From: JBEGQX01 sp041180805
GTDB lineage: Bacteria > Planctomycetota > Planctomycetia > Gemmatales > Gemmataceae
Direction: 5' to 3'
Length of the DNA: 12,605 nt
Assembly: GCA_041180805.1 (NCBI GenBank)
Contig: JBEGQX010000046.1
Coordinates: forward strand, 1 to 12,605
The translations under genes were made by a program, and so were the position numbers. Below, piece after piece: positions 11,514 through 12,605 of this stretch. Under the pieces are notes generated by a model that worked only from the letters and a program-made list of their open reading frames with translations, was not told the DNA's origin and made no database searches. Position 1 is the stretch's first letter. The number at the start of each line of letters is the position of its first letter.

Positions 11514-12605
11514 ATGATAAATACTCCGGCGCATATTTTAAGATTCACAGTGGTTGTTCTTTTCGTCCCTGTTTTCATGGGGGCAGACTTGACCCCCGAG
11601 GAATTTTCCCGAAACAAAAAAGCTCTGGAAAGAATTAAGCGTGACCCTTTACGACATGATAAGCTCAGGCAAAATTATGACACTTGGTTGAAGATGGACC
11701 AAGCCGCCAGAAATGAATTTAGAAGCTTTGATAAACAGATTCATGACTCTGACCCTGTCAAAGAAGCAAGAAACATAGAGTTAGTCCGGCGATTTCATGC
11801 GTGGATGTCCGAGTTGCCGGAACCAACAAGGGCTGAGATTTTGCTGATTGAAAATGAAGATGCCAAAATCGCAAAGATCAAGTCCGTGATGGAAAAACTT
11901 TGGGTTGAGAGATTGCCGAAGGGTGAGAGAGAACTCTTGGCAGGCTTGGACGCGGATGCAAGAAAGGCGGAGTTGATTCGAATCAAAGGCGAGGAGTTGC
12001 AGCGCCATAGTAATCCCGAGTCAAAGAAAAAGAAGAAGTTCCAGATTCGCGACCTTACTCAGGAAGGCAGGGATTTCGTTGAGAAATTGAAAGCCCAATT
12101 GAATACTCAGGATTTGGACAGGCTGAACAAGGCTGATTATAAAAAGGCTGCTGTTTTTAAAATAATTGGCGACCTTTCAGAGAATTATCCGCTTCTTCCG
12201 AAAAAATTTGATAAGCCAGAACCACCGCTCAGACTTGAAAATCTTCCCGATGATGTCAGGGGTGTGTTGAAATCTTTAAGGCAAATGGAAAAAGGCCGGG
12301 GTTCGGATGTCATGAAGGCAGAGGGCAAATGGCCTGCATTTCCCCTGGTGGTTACAAGGTTAATGAGGACTGTTCAGCCAGATTACAATGGTAACTTTGG
12401 GGCCTCAACCATGGAGGAATTTCCTTCGGAAGCTCAGGCCGTGATATTGAATTCCCTTTTCCCGATTATCAGTCAGGAAGAAAAAGCAGCCTTGGATGAC
12501 GCCCAGGGAAAATGGCCTGACTATCCGCTTCTTCTCAGGAAAATAGCGAATGATCGATTTACTTACATCCCGGGCCTGTCTTTGCCCCCAGAAATTCAAT
12601 CATTA
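11514..12605 (+). CDS. Secreted helical-repeat protein of unknown function, C-terminus off the window
   Basis: From the ATG at 11514 the frame is open for 364 codons to the right edge. A signal peptide at 1-23 (core VVVLFVPVFMGA) is followed by a charged, mainly helical domain (25-135) with the patterns DTWLKMDQAARNEFRSFD, FHAWMSELPEPTRAEIL and MEKLWVERLPKGERELL, giving W-containing helices ended by LP and an R. A lysine cluster (KKKKK, 171-175) marks a break. Then come repeats built around a helix pair and a W-P-x-(F/Y)-P-L element: 181-230 (degenerate, ENYPLLPKK), 242-283 (GKWPAFPLVVTRL) and 302-344 (GKWPDYPLLLRKI), with a fourth apparently starting at 355 (LSLPPEI). There are no cysteines. 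AGGGG lies 8 bases before the ATG. It starts 2 bases after the anti-sigma stop, so it is probably the third product of the sigma operon: a target, ligand sensor or co-regulator. I do not recognise a named family. Confidence 0.8.
   Translation, partial: MINTPAHILRFTVVVLFVPVFMGADLTPEEFSRNKKALERIKRDPLRHDKLRQNYDTWLKMDQAARNEFRSFDKQIHDSDPVKEARNIELVRRFHAWMSELPEPTRAEILLIENEDAKIAKIKSVMEKLWVERLPKGERELLAGLDADARKAELIRIKGEELQRHSNPESKKKKKFQIRDLTQEGRDFVEKLKAQLNTQDLDRLNKADYKKAAVFKIIGDLSENYPLLPKKFDKPEPPLRLENLPDDVRGVLKSLRQMEKGRGSDVMKAEGKWPAFPLVVTRLMRTVQPDYNGNFGASTMEEFPSEAQAVILNSLFPIISQEEKAALDDAQGKWPDYPLLLRKIANDRFTYIPGLSLPPEIQSL

Noticed and set aside
12405..12599. Minus-strand open frame of 64 codons near the right edge
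   Set aside because: It lies within the continuous repeat protein on the plus strand and has no family features.
1..12605. tRNA genes, CRISPR arrays, insertion sequences, prophage or defence genes
   Set aside because: I looked for cloverleaf-type ends, regularly spaced repeats, transposase motifs and defence domains and saw none. The intergenic space is too small, apart from 8959-9176, which holds only the two dyads and weak promoter elements.

Overview
The window reads as ordinary chromosome from a member of the Planctomycetota, probably an uncultured or little-studied lineage. The pointers are a secreted PQQ-type beta-propeller protein opening with the W-x-x-FRGPNGTG signature, a UvrC of the short type with the WRWFRPCLL stretch before its cysteine cluster, an ECF-like sigma factor beginning DPDVRLMLRVRAD, and a following anti-sigma-like membrane protein. 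By eye (not computed) the base composition is in the mid-40s percent GC and looks even along the window. I see no insertion sequence, phage gene, tRNA, rRNA or CRISPR array.

Layout. Positions 1-8958 are a head-to-tail run of ten minus-strand genes, no two separated by more than 43 bases. In transcription order: citrate synthase (gltA), seryl-tRNA synthetase (serS), a short excinuclease subunit (uvrC), the survival nucleotidase surE, a DinB-fold protein, a DUF2784 membrane protein, a PQQ-like propeller protein, a NIPSNAP-domain protein, and two tandem paralogous aspartic-protease/PDZ proteins, the second running off the left edge. The first four are housekeeping genes. The last four all carry N-terminal signal-like segments and form an export-directed sub-cluster.

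Positions 8959-9176 are a 218-base divergent intergenic region holding two inverted repeats and candidate promoter elements. From 9177 everything is on the plus strand: rlmN (dual-specificity 23S rRNA/tRNA adenine methyltransferase), an 83-base gap with a candidate promoter, then a tightly coupled three-gene unit. That unit is an ECF-like sigma factor, a cysteine-free single-pass anti-sigma-like protein overlapping it by ATGA, and a secreted helical-repeat protein starting 2 bases after the anti-sigma stop and running off the right edge. This is the part most likely to be an incompletely described system: a surface-signalling or envelope-stress module whose third member is an unrecognised repeat protein.

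The other points worth a second look are the tandem duplication of the protease/PDZ gene, the UvrC without its C-terminal helix-hairpin-helix domain, the two dyads between gltA and rlmN, and the lack of an obvious ribosome binding site at rlmN. I found no clear sign of a defence system or other novel multi-gene machine. Most of the window is recognisable core biology.
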